Assembly: GCA_900540935.1 (NCBI GenBank) | Contig: UQHW01000001.1 | Location: 62,001 to 126,000 of the forward strand | Direction of reading: 5' to 3' | From: an uncultured Collinsella sp. | GTDB lineage: Bacteria; Actinomycetota; Coriobacteriia; Coriobacteriales; Coriobacteriaceae | Length of the DNA: 64,000 bases | In this document: one piece after another, positions 1-7,700 of the stretch | How positions within the stretch are numbered: position 1 is the first letter of the stretch | Layout: the number at the start of each line of letters is the position of its first letter | The notes under the pieces: model-generated | Told to the model about the DNA's origin: nothing | Database searches by the model: none | Seen by the model: only the letters and a program-made list of their open reading frames with translations | Translations under genes and position numbers: made by a program

Positions 1-572
1 ACAGCGCCCGGCTCGGCATCGGCGACATTCTCGAAGCCCTCGAGCGAGCCCACGCGGTCGCCGGCGATAACGCCATAACGGCTGACTTCCTCGGGAGCGC
101 ACGCGGCGACGGCGATAACGGAAGCGCCACCGTGCTCCTTAGAGACGGCGAGCATCTTGTCGCAGATGTCGCGGTTAGGCACAACGTAGTCGCCCAGAAG
201 AACCAGGAAGTTCTCCCCTGCCACGGCGTCGGCGGCAGAGCGAATGGCGTGGCCGAGGCCCTTGGGCTCGTACTGGTAGCGGAAGTCGACCGGCATGCCA
301 CCCGCATGGGCGACGGCGTCGGCGTAAGCGTTCTTGCCGCGCTCGCGCAGCAGGTTCTCGAGCGAGCGATCGGGCTGGAAGTAGTTCAGCAGCTCGGGCT
401 TGCCGGGAGAAGTAACGATGATGGCATCGTCGACCTCCTCGGGGTCGAGCGCCTCCTCAACGACATACTGGATGACCGGCTTGTCGAGAACCGGCAGCAT
501 CTCTTTGGGGGTGCACTTGGTGCCAGGCAGAAAACGCGTGCCAAGACCGGCGGCGGGGATGATTGCCTTCAT
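1..572 (-). CDS. galU: UTP--glucose-1-phosphate uridylyltransferase (3' end outside window)
   Basis: Makes UDP-glucose from UTP and glucose-1-phosphate in the cytoplasm, feeding cell-wall and glycan synthesis. About 190 N-terminal codons are present; the frame stays open to the left edge, so the C-terminal third is missing. The nucleotide-binding signature GLGTRFLPGTK lies at residues 9-19, followed by PKEMLPV, then QYEPKGLGHA near 100 and LLGDYVV near 125, all typical of bacterial GalU. The start is ATG at 572, preceded by an AAGGATCC-type ribosome site. It is separated from the L7/L12 gene by about 310 bases and looks independently transcribed. The family call is secure; galU versus a close paralogue cannot be settled from a fragment. 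Confidence 0.93.
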   Translation of the reverse strand, partial: MKAIIPAAGLGTRFLPGTKCTPKEMLPVLDKPVIQYVVEEALDPEEVDDAIIVTSPGKPELLNYFQPDRSLENLLRERGKNAYADAVAHAGGMPVDFRYQYEPKGLGHAIRSAADAVAGENFLVLLGDYVVPNRDICDKMLAVSKEHGGASVIAVAACAPEEVSRYGVIAGDRVGSLEGFENVADAEPGA

Positions 573-668
573 GTTATTCAAGGATCCTTTCGCAGGCGCA
601 AAAGCGCCCCATGCGTGCGGCACACAGCCGCAGACCAAATTGCGATACCCAAGCATCTTACCGCTGGA

Positions 669-696
669 ACTATATGTCACTACAAGGCAGAGACAA
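669..696 (-). promoter_or_regulatory. Possible galU promoter
   Basis: On the minus strand TTGTCT (691-696) and TATAGT (669-674) are 16 bases apart, about 100 bases before the galU start. The rest of the 573-819 gap shows no other feature I can support. Sequence-only prediction. Confidence 0.35.
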
Positions 697-819
697 TTCT
701 TCAGCAGGTCAACGCAAATTATTGCTCGAATGGTGCAATTTTATTGCCCAACGGCAGGACACCCGATACGACGCAAATCACAGAACATGGCAGTTTGAGC
801 AACCGATGTTGAGGGACCG

Positions 820-860
820 AAAAACAAAAAAGACGGGGCTCGCAATGCGAACCCCGTCTG
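820..860 (-). terminator. Intrinsic terminator after rplL
   Basis: A 10-bp inverted repeat (AGACGGGGTT / AGCCCCGTCT on the minus strand, one G-U pair) with a 9-base loop is followed by a T-rich tract at 820-830. It sits 27 bases past the rplL stop and closes the rplJL transcript. Confidence 0.85.
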
Positions 861-886
861 CAAAGAAATCTGGCGAGAAAGCCTGA

Positions 887-1264
887 TTACTTGAGGGTGA
901 CAGCAGCGCCAGCAGCCTCGAGCTTCTCCTTGGCAGCCTCGGCGTCCTCCTTCTTGGCACCCTCGAGAACAGCCTTGGGAGCGCCCTCGACGACCTCCTT
1001 GGCCTCCTTCAGGCCAAGGTTGGTGAGCTCACGGACGGCCTTGATGACCTGGATCTTGTTGTCGCCGAAGCCCTCGAGCACGACGTCAAACTCGGTCTTC
1101 TCCTCGGCCTCAGCAGCGCCAGCAGCGGGAGCGGCGACAACAGCGGCAGGAGCAGCGGCGGAAACGCCGAAGGTGTCCTCGATAGCCTTGACGAGCTCGG
1201 AAGCCTCGAGAAGGGTCATTTCCTTAAGAGCATCGATGATCTCATCGGTGGTAAGCTTAGCCAT
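887..1264 (-). CDS. rplL: 50S ribosomal protein L7/L12
   Basis: Acidic stalk protein, 125 residues, the usual length. The N-terminal dimerisation helix domain (about 1-35) is followed by an Ala/Pro/Gly-rich hinge (about 38-55) and the globular C-terminal domain from EFDVVLEGF onward, with the IKAVRELTNLGLKEAK region that contacts GTPase factors. The start is ATG at 1264 with GAAAGGA upstream; an in-frame codon at 1297 lacks a ribosome site. It is the second gene of the rplJL operon, 102 bases behind rplJ, with a terminator right after it. In most bacteria these genes follow rplKA; here rplKA is about 22 kb away. Confidence 0.98.
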   Translation of the reverse strand: MAKLTTDEIIDALKEMTLLEASELVKAIEDTFGVSAAAPAAVVAAPAAGAAEAEEKTEFDVVLEGFGDNKIQVIKAVRELTNLGLKEAKEVVEGAPKAVLEGAKKEDAEAAKEKLEAAGAAVTLK

Positions 1265-1366
1265 TTCTAAGTCCTTTCGGTTTCCGTGCGGATGCACGGA
1301 GATCAGTTAAAACACGGCGCGAATGCGCCAGGGGTGCGGCGTTGCCGCCGCGGGTGAAAACAGCGA

Positions 1367-1888
1367 CTAGGCTGCCTTCTGCTCGGAGACCTGCTGGATC
1401 GAACGAGCGAGACCAGAGGAAACGCCGTTGACGCAGACAGCGATGTCGCGAGCGAAACCGGAGATGAGACCGGCGATCTGGCCGAGAAGCTGATCCTTGG
1501 TGGGCAGCTCGGCGATAGCCTTAACATCATCAGCGGAAACGGCCTTGCCGTCGGAGATACCGCCCTTGATCTCAAGGACGCCCTTGGACTTAGCGGAGAA
1601 GTCCTTAAGGGCCTTAGCGGCCTCGACCGGCTCGGACTCGTAGAACACATAAGCGACGGGGCCGGCGAGAATCTCGTCGAGCTCGGGCTGCTCCTGGTTC
1701 TTGAGAGCGATCTTGACCAGGTTGTTCTTGTAGACCTTCATCTCGGCGCCGCACTCGCGAAGCTGATGACGCAGCTCCTGAGCCTGCTTAACCGTCAGAC
1801 CGTTGTAGTTGACGACGAACAGACCGGCGTTCTCGGCGATACGGGACTCGATCTCTGCAACCTTGTCGATTTTGTACTGCTGGGGCAT
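1367..1888 (-). CDS. rplJ: 50S ribosomal protein L10
   Basis: Base of the ribosomal stalk and anchor for L7/L12 dimers; 173 residues. The N-terminus MPQQYKIDKVAEIESRI followed by FVVNYNGLTVKQAQELR is characteristic, and the helical C-terminal tail that binds L12 ends in QVSEQKAA. The ATG at 1888 has a strong GAGGAGGTG site six bases upstream. It is preceded by an L10-type leader and attenuator (1953-2098), so L10 (or L10-L12 complex) probably represses its own operon. Confidence 0.98.
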   Translation of the reverse strand: MPQQYKIDKVAEIESRIAENAGLFVVNYNGLTVKQAQELRHQLRECGAEMKVYKNNLVKIALKNQEQPELDEILAGPVAYVFYESEPVEAAKALKDFSAKSKGVLEIKGGISDGKAVSADDVKAIAELPTKDQLLGQIAGLISGFARDIAVCVNGVSSGLARSIQQVSEQKAA

Positions 1889-1952
1889 GAATTACACCTC
1901 CTCGAATTCTTTCCGGGCACGGTCCGCCACAAGGACGTGACGGGGGCATGTC

Positions 1953-1990
1953 CAAAAAGAAAGCCCCCGCGCTGCATGAGCGACGGGGGC
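1953..1990 (-). terminator. Attenuator hairpin in the rplJ leader
   Basis: GCCCCCG... pairs with ...CGGGGGC (1963-1990), then TTTCTTTTT on the minus strand (1953-1962). It lies inside the leader, between the L10-binding fold and the rplJ ribosome site, so it would stop transcription before rplJ when formed. Confidence 0.75.
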
Positions 1991-1994
1991 GAGA

Positions 1995-2098
1995 AGACAT
2001 ATCTACTCGACCACCTCGGCTGGCGGGAAGTCCCATTAAGCTCGCGGGTAAGACCCGTTTGCGCCGGCTGTCTCTGGCAGCGGATTCGTGCGTGAACC
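1995..2098 (-). ncRNA. Ribosomal protein L10 leader
   Basis: The minus-strand leader contains the conserved pieces of L10 leaders: an AGACAGCCGG segment, TTAAT, and CCCGCC...CCGAGGT, arranged as a branched structure. Its place between a promoter and the rplJ attenuator matches the autogenous L10 leader known in Firmicutes and others. The exact ends are estimated from the promoter and the attenuator. Confidence 0.75.
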
Positions 2099-2104
2099 GA
2101 AAGT

Positions 2105-2133
2105 ATTATGGCGGGGACCCCGGCGTCGGTCAA
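2105..2133 (-). promoter_or_regulatory. rplJL promoter
   Basis: TTGACC (2128-2133) and CATAAT (2105-2110) on the minus strand with exactly 17 bases between them, placing transcription start near 2098, right at the L10 leader. Confidence 0.65.
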
Positions 2134-2172
2134 CGGGCGCGAGGATTCGTACACAAACCCTGCATACGCTCC

Positions 2173-2292
2173 GGCCCGAGGGGACGGGTCGAGATTTTCG
2201 CTCGGTCAAGTCCTGGGCTCGCACGAAGGCCACATTAAGTGGCCTTCGGCTCGTGCGGAATCTACGAAAATTTCGACCCGTCCCCTCGGGCC
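2173..2292. repeat. Long imperfect palindrome upstream of the rplJ promoter
   Basis: The outer arms GGCCCGAGGGGACGGGTCGA (from 2173) and its complement (ending 2292) flank an inner palindrome GCACGAAGGCCAC / GTGGCCTTCGGCTCGTGC around 2221-2256. The whole 120-base segment can fold into one cruciform-like hairpin. It lies between the aminotransferase 3' end and the rplJ promoter. No coding potential is evident. Function unknown. Confidence 0.7.
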
Positions 2293-2391
2293 AGAGCTAC
2301 GGTAACTTTACTGCGAATCTTCGCGCCCGTTGAGCGACGCGCCCCACGCATACCCTTATGTCGGTGGGCTGATGTGTTGCGTCTCTGAGGA

Positions 2392-3528
2392 CTACAAGGT
2401 TGAAACGAAGTTTGACAGGCGGCGGAGACCTTCGTCCAGATTTTTGTCGGAGACGCAGTAGCTTAGGCGGATGTGGCCTTCGGTTCCGAAGCAGTCTCCC
2501 GGGACTAGGGCTACGTTTGCTTCTTTGATGGCTTTGATGCAGAAGTCTTCGCTGGTTAGGCCGAACTTTTTGATGCTCGGGAAAGTATAGAAGGCTCCTG
2601 CGGGCTCTACTACGTCGAGGCCCATGGCGTTTAAGGCTTCGAGTACGCGCTCGCGGCGGGCTCGGTAGACTTTGAGCATGGGGGTTGGGTCGACGGTGAG
2701 GGCTCGGGCTGCGGCGTCCATTTCGAAGGAGACGGCGCTCGATACTAGGTATTGGTGGGCTTTTGCGATCTCGGCGATGACGGGTGTTGCTGCCGCGAGC
2801 CAGCCCAAACGCCAGCCGGTCATGGCCCAGGGCTTGGAGAAGCTCTCGATGACGACCGTCTGCTCACGCAGCTCCGGGTGACGCTGGGCAAAGCGCTCGT
2901 AGCCATCCACATAAACCAGGCGGTTATATACGTCGTCGCAGACCACGTAGATGCCCGCCTCCTCCGCCACGTGCGCCACGGCGTCGAGCGAAGCCGCGTT
3001 GAGGATACAGCCCGTAGGATTGTTGGGCGAGCAGATGACGATGGCCTTGGTCGCCGGCGTCACGCAAGCACGAAGCGCATCCTCGTCAATCTGAAATTGC
3101 GCAGGCTCCGTATCCAAAAAGATCGCCTTGGCGTGGTTGGTCACGACGATGCTTTCGTACAGGCCAAAGGCCGGCGTGGGGATAATGACCTCGTCGCCGG
3201 GGTTGAGCATAGCCATGAATGTTGCCGACAGTGCCTCGGTCGCACCGTCGGTCAGGATGACCTCATCGGCGGAAAACGCCAGGTCCGCGTCATCCATATA
3301 TTTGGACAGTGCATCGCGCAGGGCGGGGCGACCGTTGTTGGGCGGATAGTGCGTGTCACCGCGGTCCAGTGCGGCGGTCACCTCGGCGCTAATCACATCG
3401 GGCGTGGGAAAATCGGGTTCGCCGAGCGCGAGCGCGATGCACCCCGGATGCTGGGCGGCGAGCGCGTTAATCCGGCGGATACCGGAGGGCTTGAGCATGG
3501 CAAGCGAGGTATTCATGGGCAGACGCAT
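2392..3528 (-). CDS. Class I/II pyridoxal-phosphate aminotransferase
   Basis: Cytoplasmic PLP enzyme, 378 residues, of the aspartate aminotransferase-like fold. NNPTG is at 169-173, the CDDVY segment carrying the pyridine-N-binding Asp at about 198-201, and the Schiff-base lysine K232 sits in SFSKPWAMTGWRLGW, a pattern shared by aspartate/aromatic and MalY-like aminotransferases. C-terminal RLSYCVS supplies the substrate-carboxylate arginine. The start is ATG at 3528 with GAAAGGAACGCC upstream; MNTS four codons later is possible but has no separate ribosome site. It is monocistronic. The amino-acid substrate cannot be told from sequence alone. Confidence 0.9.
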   Translation of the reverse strand: MRLPMNTSLAMLKPSGIRRINALAAQHPGCIALALGEPDFPTPDVISAEVTAALDRGDTHYPPNNGRPALRDALSKYMDDADLAFSADEVILTDGATEALSATFMAMLNPGDEVIIPTPAFGLYESIVVTNHAKAIFLDTEPAQFQIDEDALRACVTPATKAIVICSPNNPTGCILNAASLDAVAHVAEEAGIYVVCDDVYNRLVYVDGYERFAQRHPELREQTVVIESFSKPWAMTGWRLGWLAAATPVIAEIAKAHQYLVSSAVSFEMDAAARALTVDPTPMLKVYRARRERVLEALNAMGLDVVEPAGAFYTFPSIKKFGLTSEDFCIKAIKEANVALVPGDCFGTEGHIRLSYCVSDKNLDEGLRRLSNFVSTL

Positions 3529-3621
3529 GGCGTTCCTTTCGTAAGGGTTGCACTAGGATAGCGCGGCGGGGCGCCACCAGACGGTGTAACCTAAACGGAA
3601 ACGAGCCGGAAAGGAGATGGC

Positions 3622-4284
3622 ATGGAGACGACCGCGCGCGGCGACGTACCAAAAACACTGCACACCATTGCGTATATCAGTATTCCCAATAGCGCCGATC
3701 TTGATTTTTTGCTCTGGGACCTGCAGGATGCCATCGCCGCCTATGCTCAACTTTCCGGCACCGCACTCCCCCGCCCGGTCGACTTGAAGGCAAATGACAC
3801 CGGCAGCGTTGCCGATGGCATCGTGCTGGCCATTGAAGATGTGGCTGACGATGAGACGTTGACAGCCATCGAGCAGGCGCTTGAGCGCTTTGGCGGTACG
3901 GGAACGCGCGTCTATGCCGCGATTCGAGCCGCACAAGAGGGCACTGAGCAGGCGCGTGGGACCGCCGTTCGTCTGCACAAGGTATGCGAGCACCATGACC
4001 AATTGTGGTGTGGCGGCGTTGCCATCTGCGCCGGCAGCGGCATCGCAGCGCTTCGTCGCTCCCCGCGCATGGGACTCTTGCGGCGACCATTTTCTGAGGC
4101 CATGGACAAGCTCGTGGGCGCCGTTCGTATGGGGTGTTCCGTCGAGCATGCACAGCGACTTGGCGGCGGCAATGCCGCCAACGTCGACGCCGACGGCATG
4201 GTTTGCGCCGAGCCAGCCGTGCCCGCGCCGATCTGGCGAGGCGTTCTGAAACGTCTGGGCGCCCACGCTCAAACAAAAATCTAA
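3622..4284 (+). CDS. Hypothetical protein, possibly flavodoxin/FMN-reductase-like
   Basis: A 220-residue soluble protein that I do not recognise. The ATG has AAAGGAGATGGC just upstream, a convincing ribosome site. No signal peptide or membrane segment is visible. Residues 120-175 (WCGGVAICAGSG, then SPRMGLLRRPFSEAMD) faintly resemble the C-terminal part of flavodoxin-fold NADPH-dependent FMN reductases, but the usual N-terminal flavin-binding loop is not evident, so this is a guess. It reads away from the aminotransferase and meets the DNA-glycosylase gene tail to tail, one base apart. Confidence 0.7.
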   Translation: METTARGDVPKTLHTIAYISIPNSADLDFLLWDLQDAIAAYAQLSGTALPRPVDLKANDTGSVADGIVLAIEDVADDETLTAIEQALERFGGTGTRVYAAIRAAQEGTEQARGTAVRLHKVCEHHDQLWCGGVAICAGSGIAALRRSPRMGLLRRPFSEAMDKLVGAVRMGCSVEHAQRLGGGNAANVDADGMVCAEPAVPAPIWRGVLKRLGAHAQTKI

Positions 4285-4285
4285 A

Positions 4286-4849
4286 TTAAATAACAGCCCA
4301 GTCAACGGCTTCCCTCCAACGCTCGACAAGCCGCTCCAGGCGCCAGGCGGCATTGGCGGGACTTGTCGAGGGCAGGACGATGGCAGGCAGCCCGGTGCGT
4401 TCTTGTAGATAGCGCTTGTAGAGCCGGCCAGCTGTACCACCGTTGCATATCACCTGCTCAATGGGAGCTGCGCCGGTAATGCGCTCGATATGTGCCGGCA
4501 CAACGTTGCGAATGCTCGCGTCGCTCGAGCCCTTAATGTCGCAGCTCTCAATCACATCCCACAGGGCCACGCCACCGTTCAACAGCATGGATCGCTTGGC
4601 GGCAATCGAGGCGTCGAGCGTCGCGGGCTCACCGCTTGCCAAAGGGTCGCCCTCGTTGGGCGGCACGGGCACACTAAGACACGCAGCCATCACGCGCCAA
4701 AAGCGGTTCTGAGGATTGCCGTAATAAAAGGCATTGGCGCGCGAAAGCACCGAGGGAAACGACCCCAGCACCAAAACGCGCGAGTGCTCGTCAAACACGG
4801 GTTCAAACCCATGCTCAATATGTTGATAGCCCTCATCCGGCGCTGTCAT
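4286..4849 (-). CDS. DNA-deoxyinosine (hypoxanthine/uracil) glycosylase, UDG superfamily
   Basis: Base-excision repair enzyme, 187 residues. It shows the G-S-F-P-S motif (29-33), which replaces the catalytic motif of classical uracil glycosylases, then YYGNPQNRFW (42-51), and a C-terminal LPSTSPANA (159-167) DNA-intercalation loop. This set is typical of the Mug/family-6 hypoxanthine-DNA glycosylase branch that removes deaminated adenine. The gene starts 3 bases after the GH13 stop codon, so the two are probably co-transcribed although functionally unrelated. Family call strong; preferred base is inferred. Confidence 0.87.
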   Translation of the reverse strand: MTAPDEGYQHIEHGFEPVFDEHSRVLVLGSFPSVLSRANAFYYGNPQNRFWRVMAACLSVPVPPNEGDPLASGEPATLDASIAAKRSMLLNGGVALWDVIESCDIKGSSDASIRNVVPAHIERITGAAPIEQVICNGGTAGRLYKRYLQERTGLPAIVLPSTSPANAAWRLERLVERWREAVDWAVI

Positions 4850-4852
4850 GAT

Positions 4853-6229
4853 CTAGGCCCTCAACAGATAGCGCACCTCGTAGGGTGCAAGCTCAAGGGA
4901 GCCAGCCAGCTCGACCGTGGGCACGCCGTCGGCAAGCAGGTCGACAAAGGACCCGTTGAGCTCGCCGGCGCCAAAGGTGTAAGGCTCACCCACGGCATTC
5001 ACCGCCACGAGTACCGTCGCGCCGTCACAGGCGCGCTCGAACAGCAGCTGCTTGTTCTGGATCACCACGTTGCGATAGGCACCGTAGTTGAGAGCACGGG
5101 CAGCCGCGTCGTCAGCCGAGCGAAGGTGCGCAAGCTGCGTGATGAACGCCGTCAGCTCGTTGGGCGCAGGCTCATTGAGCGCAGGTCGCAGCGCCCAGTC
5201 GCCATCGGGGCCACCCTTTTCGCCGGCAATTCCCCACTCGCTGCCATAGTAGACGCACGGGATGCCCGGCATGCCAAAGAGCATGCCGTAGGCGGGACGC
5301 AGACACGACTTGTCGGTGAGGATACTTGCCAGGCGCGGCACATCGTGGTTGTCGACAAACGACAGCAGATGTTTGCCGCGGTAGATGCACCACGGATCGC
5401 CGCCAAACTGACGGTGCAGCGAATGGGCGATCTCGAACATGTTGACCGAGTTAAAGCTGGAGTACAGGCCCTTGTAGCACTCGTAGTTGGTGCAGGAGTC
5501 GAGCATCTCGTCGTTGACGATCTGGTTGTAGTCGCCGTGGAGCGTCTCGCCGATCAGGATAAAGTCGGTCTTGAGCTCACGGGTAAAGGCGTGCAGGCGG
5601 CGCATGAAGTCGCGGTCGAGCATATAGGCAACGTCCAAGCGCAGGCCGTCGACGCCAAAGACCTCGGCCCAGCGACGCACGGACTCAAGCAGGTAATCGA
5701 CCACGGCGGGGTTTTGCAGGTTGAGCTTCACAAGCTCAAAATGGCCCTCCCAGCCCTCATACCAAAAGCCGTCGCCGTAGCACGAGTCACCGTCAAAGCT
5801 GATGTGGAACCAATCCTTGTACGGCGAATCCCACTTGCGCTCCTGCACATCGCGGAAGGCCCAAAAACCGCGGCCGACGTGGTTGAAGACGGCATCGAGC
5901 AACACGCGGATGCCATGGGCATGCAGCGTGTCGCATACGGCGGCAAAGTCGGCGTCCCCACCCAGGCGACGGTCGATATGGCGCAGGCTGCGTGTATCGT
6001 AGCCGTGGCTATCAGATTCGAGCGGTGGGTTGATGAGCACGGCGCCAACGCCGAGTTCCTGCATGTAGTCGGCCCATTGGGCGATCTTCATGATGGGCGC
6101 ATCGGGGTTTGGCGCGGCGTTGACAGCCTGGGCGAGCTCATCCTCGGCAACGGGCGCGGCGTTTTCGCGCGGAGCTCCACAGAAGCCCAGCGGATAGATC
6201 TGGTAGAACGTCGTCTCGTATGCCCACAT
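4853..6229 (-). CDS. Alpha-amylase-family (GH13) glycosidase
   Basis: Cytoplasmic alpha-glucan or maltodextrin-acting enzyme, 458 residues, no signal peptide. The (beta/alpha)8 motifs are all present: DAVFNH (112-117), GLRLDVA with nucleophile D199, GETLHG with acid/base E228, and FVDNHD with D296. The compact length and short C-terminal beta domain (VALVAVNAVGE...) fit intracellular amylase or neopullulanase-like enzymes rather than secreted ones. The ATG at 6229 follows GGGAGGTTGCT. First gene of a two-gene unit with the DNA glycosylase. Exact substrate not determined. Confidence 0.92.
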   Translation of the reverse strand: MWAYETTFYQIYPLGFCGAPRENAAPVAEDELAQAVNAAPNPDAPIMKIAQWADYMQELGVGAVLINPPLESDSHGYDTRSLRHIDRRLGGDADFAAVCDTLHAHGIRVLLDAVFNHVGRGFWAFRDVQERKWDSPYKDWFHISFDGDSCYGDGFWYEGWEGHFELVKLNLQNPAVVDYLLESVRRWAEVFGVDGLRLDVAYMLDRDFMRRLHAFTRELKTDFILIGETLHGDYNQIVNDEMLDSCTNYECYKGLYSSFNSVNMFEIAHSLHRQFGGDPWCIYRGKHLLSFVDNHDVPRLASILTDKSCLRPAYGMLFGMPGIPCVYYGSEWGIAGEKGGPDGDWALRPALNEPAPNELTAFITQLAHLRSADDAAARALNYGAYRNVVIQNKQLLFERACDGATVLVAVNAVGEPYTFGAGELNGSFVDLLADGVPTVELAGSLELAPYEVRYLLRA

Positions 6230-6300
6230 AGCAACCTCCCGGTAAGCTCAACACAACGACATCCATTGTATGCCCGGCTTGTATCCTCTTCCCCAAAATA

Positions 6301-6367
6301 AGTTGCGGTGGAATAGTTCCTGCTTGGGCCTTCAGAGGCCTTAAACAGGAACTATTCCACCGCAACT
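6301..6367. repeat. Palindromic element, family A copy 1
   Basis: Perfect 22-bp inverted repeat: AGTTGCGGTGGAATAGTTCC plus two bases at 6301-6322, complement at 6346-6367. It begins 16 bases after the MFS gene stop. In the minus-strand sense it is followed by TTATTTT, so it may serve as a terminator. Related copies are at 10441-10504 and 43057-43123. Confidence 0.9.
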
Positions 6368-6382
6368 GATGAGGGGACGTGG

Positions 6383-7579
6383 TTAGGCGACAGGCTTTGC
6401 GCGACGAATGGCCGGGAACATCACCGTGATAGCGAGGATGACGCCCACGGCAGCGATCGCACCGCCCGCGTAGCCGATCAAGGCGATACCGGGACCCGAA
6501 ACCACGGCTCCGCCGATCGCGGTACCCGTGCCGATACCGAGGTTGAACAGGCCCGAGAAGATCGACATGGCGACGGCCGACGAATCCGCCGGCGTGTACT
6601 TGATGAGCTCGGCCTGAAACGCCACGTTAAAGGCCGTGGCGCAGCAACCCCACAGTGCGCAGACGGCAAGCACTGCCACGAGCGACGATGCGGCCGGACC
6701 CATAAGCAGCAGAGCCACCGGCACGCCGGAGAGCGTGATAGCCAAGAACGGGAAGCGATGCCCATCGAACAGGCGGCCAAACAGCCAGCTTCCGAGCAGA
6801 CCAGAGCAGCCAAACGCCGTCAGCGTCATGGTGATGGCGCCCGCATCGACATGCGCGACCTGCGCCAGGAAGGGCTCGATATAGCTGTAGCTTGCGTAAT
6901 AGCCGGTCGCCATAAAGACCGTGACCGCGTAGAGCGCGATCAGGAACGGGCTCTTGAGCAGCTCGGGCAGCTGTTTGAGCGTAAAGCGCTCGCCCGCCGG
7001 CATGGTTGGAAACACGGTCGCCTGGTAGACGACCGCGACAGCAGACAGCGCTCCGACCACGGCAAACGTCATACGCCAGCCCACGGCCAGGCCAATGGCG
7101 CGACCGAGGGGCAGGCCAAAGATCTGCGCGATGGACGAGCCCGTAGCGATCATGCTGATGGCGAGCGCGCCGTGGCGAGTGTCAACCAAGCGCGAGGCCA
7201 TAATCGAGGCGACCGACCAGAACACGGCATGTGCGCAAGCGACCACCAGGCGCGCGCAGACCAGGATGGGATAAGTCGGCGCCACAGCGGACAGAAACTG
7301 GCCCAGCGAAAACACGACCAAAACGCCCAGCAGCATCCGCTTGAACTCAAAACGCGAGGCAAACACCATGAGCGGCAGTGACAGCAGCATGACACCCCAA
7401 GCATAAACCGAGATCATGATGCCCGCCTGGGCCTCGGTGAGCGAGAACGACGCGGCGATATCAGTCAAAAGGCCGATGGGCATAAACTCCGACGTGTTGA
7501 ACACGAATGCACAGCAGGTGAGCCCGACGAGCGGGAGCCACTGCCTGAGCGTGATGCCGTCTTGCCTTGCCTGACTCAT
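6383..7579 (-). CDS. MFS transporter, sugar-efflux/DHA1 type
   Basis: Inner-membrane proton-driven exporter of 398 residues with about 12 hydrophobic helices. The N-terminal FNTSEFMPIGLLTDIA segment matches the NxxEFxPxGLL signature of the AraJ/SotB (sugar efflux and drug:H+ antiporter-1) group, and SRFEFKRMLL lies in the loop 2-3 motif. The start is ATG at 7579 with GGAGA nine bases upstream; an in-frame TTG five codons earlier lacks a ribosome site. It is monocistronic and ends just before palindromic element A. Substrate unknown. Confidence 0.88.
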   Translation of the reverse strand: MSQARQDGITLRQWLPLVGLTCCAFVFNTSEFMPIGLLTDIAASFSLTEAQAGIMISVYAWGVMLLSLPLMVFASRFEFKRMLLGVLVVFSLGQFLSAVAPTYPILVCARLVVACAHAVFWSVASIMASRLVDTRHGALAISMIATGSSIAQIFGLPLGRAIGLAVGWRMTFAVVGALSAVAVVYQATVFPTMPAGERFTLKQLPELLKSPFLIALYAVTVFMATGYYASYSYIEPFLAQVAHVDAGAITMTLTAFGCSGLLGSWLFGRLFDGHRFPFLAITLSGVPVALLLMGPAASSLVAVLAVCALWGCCATAFNVAFQAELIKYTPADSSAVAMSIFSGLFNLGIGTGTAIGGAVVSGPGIALIGYAGGAIAAVGVILAITVMFPAIRRAKPVA

Positions 7580-7624
7580 ATATAACGTCTCCAATCATTT
7601 TGAGCGGAGGCGATTATATAGCAA

Positions 7625-7659
7625 CGGCCCCGCATCCGTCAGCAACAGATGCGGGGCCG
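7625..7659 (-). terminator. Probable terminator after feoB
   Basis: A 12-bp perfect stem CGGCCCCGCATC / GATGCGGGGCCG with an 11-base loop, 42 bases past the feoB stop. The following tract is only weakly T-rich, so termination strength is uncertain. Confidence 0.5.
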
Positions 7660-7700
7660 AAAACAATTCGATACACAGAGGCTGCGCCGTCAATAAAAAA

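Noticed and set aside
4490..6301. Long plus-strand open frame opposite the GH13 gene
   Set aside because: It is an antisense shadow of a gene with complete catalytic motifs; its own translation has no recognisable domain and no ribosome site.
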